Assembly (NCBI GenBank): GCA_035772735.1
Contig: JASDFA010000016.1
Location: 176,643,001-176,707,000, forward strand
Direction: 5' to 3'
DNA from: Datura wrightii
Lineage: Eukaryota > Streptophyta > Magnoliopsida > Solanales > Solanaceae
DNA: 64,000 bases
Shown here: in pieces, positions 34,989 to 46,259 of the stretch
How the letters are laid out: each line of letters begins with the position of its first letter
How positions within the stretch are numbered: the stretch's first letter is position 1
The notes under the pieces: model-generated
Databases searched by the model: none
Seen by the model: only the letters and a program-made list of their open reading frames with translations
What the model was told of the DNA's origin: nothing
Position numbers and translations under genes: made by a program

Positions 34989-37382
34989 CTGGCAAGGGAC
35001 AAAGAGCTGGTGGAATCTTACTTAGAGCCTGAACGTGAATTTCATAGTCAACGTAGAGAAGCTCTACGAAAGAAGCTGCAGTTGCTGAAACAGTCTATGA
35101 TGGAGCAACAAAATCCACCAGTTGTGAGGGCAGTTTTAGTGCCCGATGAAGCAGCAGCAAGGCCGGTTCGCGAGGTGGCAATCCCACACGCTAATAATGT
35201 ACATTCTAGTATACGCAAACCAGAGCCTGGAGGGAGGTTTGAATTAAAGCAGAATATGGTGCAACTTTTGCACACAAGCGGGCAATTTACCGGTCTCCCT
35301 CATGAAGATCCACAACAACATCTCCAAAACTTTTTGGAGATAAGTGACACTTATATACCCGCTGGAGTGTCACCTGATTATGTTCGTCTCACCTTATTTC
35401 CATTTTCCTTACTTGGTGAAGCCAAGAGGTGGTTAAAAGCTGAACCACCCAATTCTATATCAACCTGGGATGATCTTGCACGGAAGTTTTTGATCAGATT
35501 TTTCCCTTCTGGTAAAACAGCCAGACTTAGGAGTCAAATCCTAAGTTTTAAACAGAGGGAAGGAGAAAATCTATATCAAGCCTGGGAAAGATTTAAATCC
35601 ATGTTGCGGGACTGTCCTCATCATCATCAGTCCAATGAGGTGTTGGTACACACATTTATTAAGGGTTTGGAACCCCACACTAAAATTCTGTTAGATTCAG
35701 CAGCTGGAAGGCAAGTGCTGGAAAAGACCTATGAGGAGCTGTACACTTTGCTCAACCGGATTTCACAAGGCAATCCATAATGGAATGCAGATTCTTCAAG
35801 AGGTGGAGCAAGGAAAGCAGCGGGAGTGCTTGAAGTGGATGGATTCACAGCTATCGCTGCACAGATAGCTGCTTTGCAAAATCAGTTAAACACTCACTTC
35901 AGCAATATAAATTTGAACCAGCCTTCAGCTTCAGTCAATACAGTTCAACAGATGTGGTGTGAAGTGTGTGGTAGTAGTGAGCATTCAGCTGAATGTTGTG
36001 GTGCAAATCCTGATTCTGTTAACTTTGTGGGCAATGCACAGAGAAATCAGCAGCAGTTTGGTAGTGGCTACAACTCAAATTGGAGGAACCATCCGAATTT
36101 TTCGTGGGGTAGCAACAATCAACAAGGCCAAAGTTCAGGGCAGGGTATGCACAGAAACCAAGGAGGGCAACAAAATTATCAAGCTCAATTCAGAAATCAC
36201 AATGCCCCTCCTCCACCACCATCACCTACCATTGAGGAGATGTTCAAAACCATGATCACTAATCAGGCACAATTGCAGGCTGACTATGTCAAATTGGTAG
36301 CCGAAGTGAAGAACAATCAGTTGGCGACCAAGGCTCTTGAGTATCAGTTTGGGCAATTTGCTAGTGCCCAAAATACTAGACCCAGAGGAGGACTACCTAG
36401 CGACACGGATCCTAATCCGAAGCAGGTAAATGCAGTAACCACGAGGAGTGGTTTACAGTTGAAGGAGGTGGAACCGGAAAGACCGCCTCAAAAGTCAGGA
36501 GCAGCAGATGTTGAGGGAGAGCAAATCTCAGATAAGGGGAAGACTAAAGAAGCTGAACCAGAAAGGCCTCCACCCCCGTTCCCTCAACGATTTAAGAAAC
36601 ACAAGGAGGAGGCGTGTTTCCAGAAATTCGTGGAGGTACTTAAACAGGTACATGTTAACTTACCTCTTTTTGATGTCTTGCAGGGAGTGCCAAAATATGC
36701 GAAATATATTAAAGACATCGTGGCTAACAAAAGTCGTTTGACTGAGTATGCCACGGTAGCTTTAACGGAGGAATGCACTTCCCGTATTCAGAATAGGTTG
36801 CCCGCAAAACTGAAAGACCCTGGAAGTTTTACTATCCAGCTTACTATTGGGAAAAGTATCCGAGCTCGTGGATTATGCGACTTGGGGGCAAGCATAAATC
36901 TGATGCCATCTTCGGTATTCAGAAAGTTAGGTCTAGGAAGTCCTAGACCAACAACGGTAATCTTGCAGCTAGCAGACAGGTCTTTAGCTAAGCCGGATAG
37001 CATTGTTGAGGATGTGTTAGTGCAAGTAGGCTCCCTCATTTTTCCGGTCGATTTCATTGTTCTGGATTTTGAACCAGATGCTGAAGTCCTATTTATTTTG
37101 GGACGACCCTTTTTGGCAACCGGAAAGGCATTAATTGATGTAGCTGCGGGTCAACTCACGATGCGAGCACATGACAAGGTCGAAGTGTTCGATGTGTACA
37201 AGGTACCTAAGCTCCCGACTGTTTATAAGGAACTCTCGGTGATCAACGTGATTGATCATGGGAATGCTAATGGAATGAGTGATTCCCGAGAGTTACTAGG
37301 AAGGCCACCGGATAAGGTTGAGAACTACTGGGGGGATGACCATGATCGGGACAAATCGTCCATCTCCCTAGTAGACAAGTGA
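34989..37382 (+). pseudogene. gag-protease polyprotein of Athila-like element, one in-frame stop, no ATG start
   Basis: A single frame runs from 34989 (LARDKELVESYLEPE) to TGA at 37380-37382, broken only by TAA at 35778-35780. The gag core contains LLGEAKRWLKAEPPNSI, WDDLARKFLIRFFP, LYQAWERFKSMLRDCPHH and FIKGLEPHTKILLD. A zinc knuckle follows, CEVCGSSEHSAECC (C-x2-C-x4-H-x4-C). The protease has the Athila-type CDLGASINLMP and LGRPFLATGKALIDV. The expected ATG is CTG at 34989; the first ATG in frame is 35097. The C-terminus (NYWGDDHDRDKSSISLVDK) looks like the tail that normally ends integrase, implying a deletion of RT-RNase H-integrase. Confidence 0.88.
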
Positions 37383-37714
37383 GCTTAAAGGACGTCGAGC
37401 CGCGACGGTAAACCAGGCGCTGCACGGGAGGCAACCCGTGAGAAAAATATTTTATTTTTTTCTTTTACACAGTGTAGTTAGTTTTTATCTTTATTTTTGT
37501 TTTTATTTGTTTATTTCCAATTTTTCTTTTTCTTTTTCTTTTCTTGATTAGGTTTAGATTTTCATTTTAGTTAATATTTTTTATTTTTAGTTAGGGAAAT
37601 CTATTAATTTAACCAATTTTTGTTTAGTGAGGTGATTTTCAGGTATAACGGAGGAAATATACATGGAATCGAGAAAATGAGGCAAGGTATGAAAAATCAA
37701 ATTAATTGAAGAAA
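37383..37714 (+). other. post-pol conserved motif and non-coding spacer
   Basis: 37395-37432 contains GACGTCGAGCCGCGACGG and GGGAGGCAACCCGTG, a short conserved sequence that in full-length Athila elements follows the pol stop codon. Here it follows the protease-derived frame directly. The rest is T-rich non-coding DNA. Confidence 0.55.
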
Positions 37715-37938
37715 CAGTGCACTGGCGCATTGGCGCCGTGTCACGGAGATAAGGCACCGCGTTACCCTCCGTGAAACGTTGAAGGCAAAATCCGGATTTT
37801 TCAAAATCCAGTAAGCCAACGCGTTGGCTCCGTGTCACGGAGGAGGGGCTCCGCGTTACCCTCCGTGACACGTTGCCCCTTATTCAGTGACGGGTCACAC
37901 CGGGTTGCCGGGTGACCCGCGTGTTTTCTTTAAATAAA
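37715..37938 (+). promoter_or_regulatory. GC-rich dyad word block and TATA-like site upstream of ORF3
   Basis: Two word modules (about 37724-37790 and 37818-37874) contain GGCTCCGTGTCACGGAGG, CCGCGTTACCCTCC and CTCCGTGACACGTTGC. The last recurs exactly in the 3' LTR (42372-42387). CTCCGTG-N-CACGGAG is a 7-bp dyad with one spacer base. The block is followed by TTTAAATAAA (37929-37938), then a CT-rich leader. Its use as an internal promoter is inferred from the shared layout with the LTR. Confidence 0.5.
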
Positions 37939-38073
37939 CTCCCGATTTCGCCCCATTTTTCCCCATTTCCCTCTTCCCTCCGCGACCAAACACCCATTTC
38001 TCCCTCCCCAAGCACCGTGCCACGTTCCTAGGCAAGGAAAAACATCAAGTTTCTTCGGTTTCTCAATTCAAAG

Positions 38074-38781
38074 GTATGTTTTCATCGTCTATCTCAATTT
38101 TTGGCGATTTTTGTCAAATTTGGGCATGTGAGGTGAGATATATCACCCTAGGTAGAAATTAAACATGAATGTTGGATTATTTGTGATTGATACATGTTTG
38201 GATTGTTGTATTTAGTGTTTGAACTTATCGATTGCGTAAATAATTCGAAATTGATCATAGAATTGTATTCTAGGGCTTGGGTTGTTGAATTTGACTTGGG
38301 CGACTTGATAAGTCGGCAAATTCGATGCCGGGGTGTGTTTATTATTTGAGAGAAGTCGTGGTAAATATTGTGTAAATGTTAAAAGACGACGAATTCTCGA
38401 ATTTTTGTGGGAAAATGCATAAAATGTGTGAATTGGTTAGATTGTTTGGATTCATTTGTATATAGAATGTTTTTATTGTTGTTTTTATTTTGTTGTTATT
38501 TTTTGTTGCTTGTGCGATGTGTGAATTGTTAGCGATAGTAGGATTGGGATTAGCTGTATGAAGTCTGAGTAGTACGCTAACTGTTATGCTGTCAAAATTT
38601 TGTTGTGAACGCACTAAGCATGAAGTTATGATGTTGTCTGTGGTGTACTTAGAGTTATCTTTGCCGTAATTTTGTAGAAGTAGCTAAGGCCTAAGTGTGG
38701 GGTAAATGTTGTGTAACCCGACCTTAGCCGAAGTTAACAAGTTTTTAGCTTAACGTTGTGCTTGTTTGTGTAAATTGACAG
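38074..38781 (+). other. candidate 708-nt leader intron before ORF3
   Basis: Donor CAAAG/GTATGTTTTC at 38074 and acceptor TTGACAG/GT ending at 38781, five bases before the ORF3 ATG (38787). The segment is T-rich and non-coding, as plant introns are. Not confirmed by transcripts. Confidence 0.45.
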
Positions 38782-38786
38782 GTACA

Positions 38787-40007
38787 ATGGCTAGCAGACA
38801 AGATAAAGGCAAGGGTGCTTCTACCTCAGGCACAGGTAGGAAAAGGATGAGACTGGGCACCGCAGTCCCAGCTGCACCCGCTGTTCCGCGCAGCCAACGC
38901 CGCCAATACGGAACAAGATGGGTCACCGATGAAGGGAAGAAGTGGTACGCGAAACATAAAGAAAACAAGTACTTCCCCGAGGAACATATTGCACGGGAAC
39001 CAATCGCACAGGAGTTCCCTCGCATTGTACAGAGAATCGAGGCAGCTGGGCTCAGCTTTATCTTTCAGGAGCCCAAGGAGTGCAACCTTCACTTGGTCCG
39101 GGAATTTTATGCAAATTGGAACCCGGCCATCAGAAGCCACACAGTGAAAATCAGAGGGTAGATTGTCACTCTGGAACCCCAGCAGTTGAATGCCATTGTT
39201 GGAGCGCGGGACACGGACGCCCACGTTCTCCGCCAGCTAAACATCACCCCACCGTACGCCGACATCAGACGTACGTTGTGTGGGGCTCGATCCATAGCCC
39301 GATGGAGTAGACATAAGGAGAGGGGTTACCACCAGACTCTGCCTTATTCGCAGATGAACAGGGAGGCCAAAATATGGCTGAAGATTGTATGTTCGTGCTT
39401 GATCCCGGGAGTTCATATGACAGACGTGACCCGGGACCGTGTCTGCTTGGTGTATGCCCTTATGAAAGGGCTTGAGATTAATGTGGGGGCGGTAATAATA
39501 TCCGCCATGAAGAGAGCCAGACTGCACCAGGGCCACAGATACGGGTTTGGCGGACTCATCACCACCTTCCTCCGAGGCCTCGACATTGAGGAAGAAGCCT
39601 TGGACTATATTCCGCAGTTGGAGCGGAGGGCCCTCGATGTGACAAAGACTAAGGCCCCCGACACTACACACGGACCTGTACTGACTTTGGGCGAGCGACA
39701 TGCTCGTGACGATCAGTACATGGCCCGTATGTTTGGCATGCAGATTCTACAGCTACGGATTGGTGGGAGACCAGCCACCGAGGAAGAATTATGGCAGCTG
39801 GAGCTGGACTACCCCTTTGGCGAGAACACCAGAGCCTTATGTCGGGTAGGGCCAGCCTTCGTGGAGCCGACAGATGACGATGTCCCTACTGATGAGGAGA
39901 CACGTCGTGAGGACTCCGATGTGGAGTCCGATGACGACGATGGAGCTGATTCAGACATGGGCGACGAGGCCGTAGCACCGGATGAAGAAGTCGAATATTT
40001 CGACTGA
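38787..40007 (+). pseudogene. ORF3, 'putative plant transposon protein' family, single in-frame stop
   Basis: The frame runs from ATG (MASRQDKGKGASTSGTGRKR) to TGA at 40005-40007, about 406 codons, with one TAG at 39159-39161. A basic leader is followed by the family core: HLVREFYANWNPAIRSHTVK, then, after the stop, ALMKGLEINVGAVIISAM and RYGFGGLITTFLRG. The end is strongly acidic (SDVESDDDDGADSDMGDE). It matches the family I know as PF20167; function is unestablished. No transmembrane segment typical of an envelope protein is visible. It is the least decayed of three copies in the window. Confidence 0.83.
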
Positions 40008-41905
40008 GCAGGGAGTTCCACCACCCAAAATTTTGTGCTTTGTATTTTTGTGAACACTGGGGACAGTGTTCGATTTAAGTGTGGGGTGGGGAGTAGCTAG
40101 GTGCTGGGGACATAGGCTCTAAATTGCTGTATGTTTTTTCCTTGGTTTGTATGTATGTTTGTGTTTTCCCTGTTATGAACTGATTTGTGTTGTATCTGTA
40201 TATATTTGTTTGTGTGGTTAATGATGTGTGTTATGAAAAGTTATGGTTGCCAGTGTATATATTTTGTAAATATTATTTTTTTTCTCTGTCTATCGAAATG
40301 ATCGATATTTTTCAAATGTTTTTCGCGAAAATATTTTGCACTTGTAAATATTTTCTTTCTATCGAAATGATCGATGTGTTGAAAAAATTTTCGGTTTTTA
40401 TTTTTTTTGGGTTTCTCGGAGTTTGTTTTCGGTTCTTTTACCGAGAATAGTCCCATTGAACCGATGTCATAGTTAGTGACCGTTCCCTATGCTGGATGGA
40501 TGACGACCGTCTTAAGGGAAATGTAGTCGGTAGGAGTAGGATTTTTATTTGTTTTTAGTTTTTCTTTGGTGGATTGCATCAATGAACTGTAGTTGCTTAT
40601 GGTTGCTAAAATTTCGTTGCGTGTTGTAACTGATGTTCAAAATGTGAAAATGATTCGTTTGAAAGCATGCAATTCGGTAAATATGTTGAGTTACCTAGGC
40701 TATAGAATTTGGTTCAGTATGATTGAGGCTTAATCTTGAATTCATGTAATTGACTAATTAAAGAGTCTGTGAATGCATCTTGATTCGAGCATGTGCATGA
40801 AGTGTGAAGTGAGGTATTGCTATTCAATGTCATTGTGAATTGTCTAGAACTTGCCTGGTGTGTATACAAAACGAAATGAAGGAGGTGTAGTGTTGGAAAG
40901 GATGTAGGCATTTCTTTGTTTTAACCGATAGTTTCCATTTTTTTTTCTTGTCAAATTCTACCTTTTTATATGTTGTATACCCTAGTCAGCCCGTTGAGCC
41001 TTTAGCCGATTTCTTTCTTTTGTCCAAAAGTGTATAAACTAAGCTTTATTCCTTATTTTCATTAGCCTTAAAGTCTATAAGAAACTCTTAAGCGCTTACA
41101 AAGAAAAGAAAATGTTTCCCAAAGTGTTAAAGAGTGAAAAGAAAAAGAAAAACAAAGTGAGGAAAGAAAAGATGATGTTGAAGAGGCACTTGTTGTAATT
41201 AATTGATAGTGAGGGTACTTGAAAACCCTTTGTTTTGTGTCAAGTGTGTCTGATGAAATGGGCTGTATGAAAGTAAACCAGCATGAATGGGAGAAAAAGA
41301 GAAAAGAGAGGAACAATGTCCATGAGTCGATGGGAATGAGTTGAAAAGGCGCTTAAGGATGCTAGCGACTATTATTGGCTAATCCAATATATATATACTA
41401 GATCCATAGCCCCGTTACAACCCATTAAAGTCCTACGTGATCCTATATTGCATTTCTTTATATTAGTGGAGTAATACACTAAGGGCAAGCTTATGGGTCA
41501 TGACATGAGGCATGTGAATTCTTTTGGGAGAGAGAGTGAAATTAATTTTTATATGCCCCTACTTGCATGTTTGTGTGCTGCATGAACATAAAGGGGAAGT
41601 TTCTCTCGAGTTGTGAGGGCACATGCTTGATGAAAGATTGATTTTCGTGTCGGATTTCTTGATTAGCTGATTTGCATGAGTTTGCCGATATCAAGAATCA
41701 ATTCTTTAAGTCTAGGAAGTCTTGATGTATTAAAGGTCATTGTATTGTACGACCAACCATGTTTTCTTGATGATTTGCAAAAATTGAATAATCGGTATGA
41801 CCGTAGCGTAAATTGTTGCACCATAGTGACGAAGGTTGGGATGTAATTTGCATGATTTGTATATATGTTGTTCGAGGACGAACAAAGATTTAAGTGTGGG
41901 GTAAG
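40008..41905 (+). other. long 3' non-coding region and polypurine tract of the Athila-like element
   Basis: No coding domain in about 1.9 kb. The end, GAGGACGAACAAAGATTTAA then GTGTGGGGTAAG, is the polypurine tract immediately before the 3' LTR (41906), used to prime plus-strand cDNA. A similar AAGTGTGGGG word at 38691-38704 and 40076-40090 marks purine-rich repeats. Confidence 0.6.
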
Positions 41906-43366
41906 TGATCTTGGGCAGATTTATATGCCCAAGTGATACTCAAACGTATCATTTTTACCTTGTTTGTTGTGCAATGTGTATATAATATCATGTAATTAGT
42001 AATAAAATGCGAATTTATACTAACCAACATGATTAGCATTTGTTTTGCAGGTAAATGTGATTTTTAGGAGCTAAATGCATGTTGGAACTATGTCGGAGTT
42101 GGACTTGGATGCGAGCGTGGGAAAGACCTTGGAATGCACATTTTGTAGGGGCTCCGCGATGGAGCCGTGCCACGCTACCATCGCGGTAGCACACTGCCTG
42201 AACAGGAATTGAAATGGCAAATTCCTGTGTGCCTTCGCGTCAGCTCCGTGGCACGGAGAGAGGCCTCCGCGTTGGCCTCCGTGCCACGTTGAGGCTAATT
42301 TTACCGGACCCTGAAATTCCAGTGAAGGTCCGCGTCCATGCCGTGTCATGGAGGCAGTGCTCCGCATTGGCCTCCGTGACACGTTGCTTGTTATTTCGGA
42401 AAAAATTTCCCACTAGTATAAATAGCACACTTAGGTTTATTTTAAGTAAGTTTTTAGTTTTTAGACTGAGTTCAGAAGTGGAGAGCAAGGACGTGGGTTC
42501 GTAGCAGTTGAGGAACGAAAAAGCTAAGGGATTTCTTCTCTTCTTTTCTTCTTTCTATCAATTGTATGTATGATTTACACTCATTTTAGGATGATCAATC
42601 CATAAATGAGTGGCTAATTCTCTTCCTTGCTGAGGTTTTGAACATGTGTAATGAATTTTGATTGTAAATGAATGGTTTTCTTCTTCTTCTTTAATTTTGT
42701 TCTATTAATTCTTGTTCTTACTGCATTAGTGCTTGGCCAACATTAATGTACATCTAAAAAGTCCAATTTCACTCGAAAGAGCAAGAAATTGGAAAGTTGT
42801 GAATTAATAGGGTATTGTTCTTAACTTGATTTGGGAAAATTGGGTTTTGATGTGCTTTCCTGATAGAAATATACTTGAAAGCCGTATTAGTCAATTTAGG
42901 AATCGGAATTGTAGTGCTAGGTCATAAATTGCATTTGATCACAGAAATGTAGATGGATGGTTTATGATTCTAAAGTGAAATTAAATACGAGAGTTTTAAT
43001 TTCTAGGCTAATGTTCTTGGCTAGCAACATGAAGAAGAGATTAACCAAATTATCATGATTATCAAGTTCATTACTTGTTCTTAACCTTGGCATGTTCATA
43101 TCCATTGTCTAAATTCACAAGTAAATAGTTGTTATTAATTGTAGTATATATAGTTTAGAAACAAAAACTCAAGTAACTATTGGTTACATTGTTGTTAGCA
43201 TAATTAGGAGTGAAATAGGAATATAGTAAACTAGGCAATTTTACGTATCTTGAGCCTCCTTGGATCGATACTTGGCTACTTAGCCACTTTATTACTTGTT
43301 TGACCACGTGCACTTGCGTGTCGGTTTATAATATATAATACCAACCCGAACAGCATACCGCGAACA
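41906..43366 (+). repeat. 3' LTR of the Athila-like element (full length, 1,461 bp)
   Basis: TGATCTTGGG ... CGCGAACA, followed by target duplication CATAT. It contains three GC-word modules of about 90-bp period (about 42150-42200, 42234-42290, 42329-42385) with dyads such as CTCCGTGGCACGGAG, then TATAAATA at 42417-42424. It is the only LTR of the element with an intact U3-type promoter. Confidence 0.93.
42417..42424 (+). promoter_or_regulatory. TATA box in the 3' LTR
   Basis: TATAAATA follows the last word module by about 32 bp. It is deleted from the 5' LTR. Confidence 0.65.
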
Positions 43367-43371
43367 CATAT

Positions 43372-43749
43372 ATGACATGATTGTGGTGTAGATATGTGGT
43401 GTGGAATTTGAGAGAGACAAGTTTGTGCATGTAGTTTGATTGTGGAGGACTTAACTCCATTTGTATGGTTTATCGTTTCTTTGTGTGTACTTGAAATATT
43501 TAAATGTATGTGATTGAATGTTTTATACAAGTTGTCTTTGTGGGTGATAGATGGTAATAGGACGGGCTTAACAATGGTAGTGAATTGTGGAGAGATCAAT
43601 GGTTTAACTTTACTGTTAATGTACGAAATTAAAGAGGGTCAGTTAATCTTGTGAGTAAATAAATAGGTCAATAAACAATGGAAATGGACTTGGTTAGTGA
43701 TAGTGGAAGGGTAAATATAGTAGATGTGTAAGTAATATTATATGACAAG
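43372..43749 (+). other. older LTR-like DNA between the Athila and chromodomain elements
   Basis: This continues the DNA at 34268 after removal of the Athila insertion, and itself continues at 52895 after removal of the next element. No coding signal; identity uncertain. Confidence 0.4.
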
Positions 43750-43754
43750 ATAAA

Positions 43755-46028
43755 TGTCACGACCCAAACGTACACCCGGATTGTAGACACGGAACATAGA
43801 GCCCCGAGAGACCCTAAGTCGACCCATGACATGAGCATACATCCAATTCAATAACATGAGCTGAAGACTTAACATAAAGAACGTAATCATAACATAGCAT
43901 AAGGGAAAAACAGTACTAGACTTATACAATATGGCGGAATACATCTTGTAATCTGATAAGCTTCTAAACATGAAAGGCGGATTGATGGGACAACTCCCCT
44001 ACTAATCCAACATCCAAAAACCGAAGAAATAACATAGAGTGTGAACATGTAGCCCTCGGAACATGAGGACTCACCAAGTGCGCTGAAAGCAAGGTTGAAA
44101 CTAACTACGGGTGAGGATGAGCCTGAAAACTGGGACCTGTATCATAAAATGATACAGCATAGAAAGTATGCGGTCAGTACGTGGAATGACTGAGTATGCA
44201 AGGTAAGTAAAACGGACATTTAAAACTTAAATAAAGTCCATAAAAGATCATAAGAGTAGAATAACATGCTCGTATCATAAATCGTTATAACTTATCATAC
44301 AGCTCAAGGTTTCAAAACATTCATAACATAAACATAGTCATAATCATAATAAAAGAACCTTGCTTAACATAACTTGAGCCAACCTATATAATCATAACAT
44401 GCATAAATCATGAGGAACAATAGGAGATTCTCTTAATCGACATACCTCACATGAGCACAAAAGAAGCCCGACTTATAACCCTAGACGGAAGGGTGCTCGT
44501 ACCTTGCCAAGGATTGGAACCATGAAAGTGTGATATCACCATGAAAATGGCTATTTTGGCCGGGGACAAACATGAAAGGGGTCCCAACATACCTATGGTG
44601 ACACGTATTTCATGAGATCCGGGGCTTAATTGTGAGCCCCGAATCTACTCGGTGTTCGATACTACTCCCAAAACATATATAGTGCTCATAATAATACATA
44701 CATGAATTCATTATCTAGTTAAATCATGATAATAGTAAAGATGCTTAAACATACGTGAACTAGCCATGACTGGAGAACCGTGAGTCGGCCAAAAATATAG
44801 TTCATGAGTTATAAAATTCGTACATACTTGTAGATCATACATATAGATTGAATTCCATAAGATCATAATAGATAACATGATAAATTCATAACTTAAATCA
44901 ATACTTCATCCTGGGCTTATTAAAACATCAATGGATCAACGGATCATAAATCGATTCATCATGGGGCATGCATGATTATACTTAATTGTTTGGAGATTCA
45001 AAATCAATAATATTAATATCAATTTAAAACTCAAACAATGATCAAAATCAGTAGTTTATGATAATATTTCAAAATCACAAAACTCATAATTAAATCATTA
45101 GATTTTATACAAATCGAATATAAAACCCTATGAGTTTTTAAATAAATTTTGAGTGAAATCATTGAGTAGGAACATGGGTGTAGAAGAATCCACCCATTGA
45201 AGACCTTACATACCTGGGATTATCAACTTCTAACCCTCCTTAAAAGTCCAAGAATGAAATTGAGGTGAAAAACTTGAAATCTCCCCTTAGATCACTTGTC
45301 AAAATCCTTGCATGCATGAATGAGAATTTAAGAAGGTTTATTTTCTTAAAAGCCCAGCTTTCCCAAGACAAAACGACGTAGTTTAGGGCTTATATCGTGA
45401 AATAATCAAAAATACCCTTAATGAACCTGCCCTGAAAACTGGCCGGATGGAACCCACGGGTGGTACCAACGGATCGTGGGAACCACCAATGGCCCGTCAT
45501 GTCTCTCGTGGAATGGACTGCTAATGATCCATTCTCGGAACCAAATAACGGGTCGACAGGATGACTCGTGCCTCCAACCCACGACACGTTACATCGTCCG
45601 TGGTTAGTCCCCTAAACCTTGGCATCTCATATTCTAACAGGTCACACCATGACCCGTCACCACAAAAAATGGATCGTTGTTTCCCCCCCGTCAAGCCTAC
45701 TGGAAAACTTAATCCTCAAACCACGACCACAACCAACGACCCGTGGCTTCTCCTAACGGGTCGTTGGGTCTCTTGTTGTATGCCACCTAATACAGCAAAC
45801 TCCTCCCACGACTACTATCGATGGCTCGTTGTTTCCCACAATGAGTCGTCATATCTCTTGTGGTTTGCACTGTCACCCAGCCTTTCCCCAACCACGACTT
45901 ATTACAAAGACCCGTGGTATGTCATCACGAGTCGTACCTTGACCCGTCCTGAAATATTTTTCTCAATTTTCTGCAGTTTTCAATTTTTCACTTCCGGGTC
46001 TACTCCTACGCACTTTCGAGGTATTACA
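43755..46028 (-). repeat. 3' LTR of the chromodomain element (2,274 bp)
   Basis: The full-length LTR contains a block of GACCCGT / ACGGGTCGT / CCACGAC words at about 45430-45950. It has a segment near 43915-44420 that is missing from the 5' LTR. A 174-codon open frame across the word block is a by-product of its composition. Confidence 0.9.
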
Positions 46029-46259
46029 ATATCTCCTCCTTGGGAACATTCGTCCTCAAATGTTAGAAACAAGAAACAATCATAGACATACAATTATCAT
46101 ACTCAAATTCTGACTATTTTAACCGAAATTTTCACGGAATGACTACCTCCGAATAAAGCCACATAGCTGAATTAATCTCATACTTCACATACACATTCAT
46201 ACACATAAAAGAAACTTGCACACATGAACTGAACATGAAACTATGTAGAGTCATAGGGT

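Larger units (their letters stand above)
34269..43366 (+). mobile_element. young Athila-like Ty3/gypsy element lacking RT, RNase H and integrase
   Basis: A complete element of 9,098 bp with TG...CA LTRs (34269-34846 and 41906-43366) and target duplication CATAT on both sides (34264-34268, 43367-43371). The order is LTR, primer binding site, gag-protease, post-pol motif, GC-word block, ORF3, long 3' non-coding, polypurine tract, LTR. The aligned LTR parts differ at only two positions over about 577 bp, so insertion is recent. No RT, RNase H or integrase domain is present, so mobility would need proteins in trans. Confidence 0.93.

Noticed and set aside
38826..39701. long minus-strand open frames opposite ORF3
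   Set aside because: They are shadows of the GC-richer ORF3 coding strand and match no family.
38787..40007. ORF3 as an envelope gene
   Set aside because: No signal peptide or transmembrane segment is visible, and the core matches the plant transposon protein family instead.
45561..46085. 174-codon plus-strand open frame
   Set aside because: It runs antisense through the GACCCGT word block of an LTR; Pro/Thr/Ser-rich composition follows the repeat words and no domain is present.
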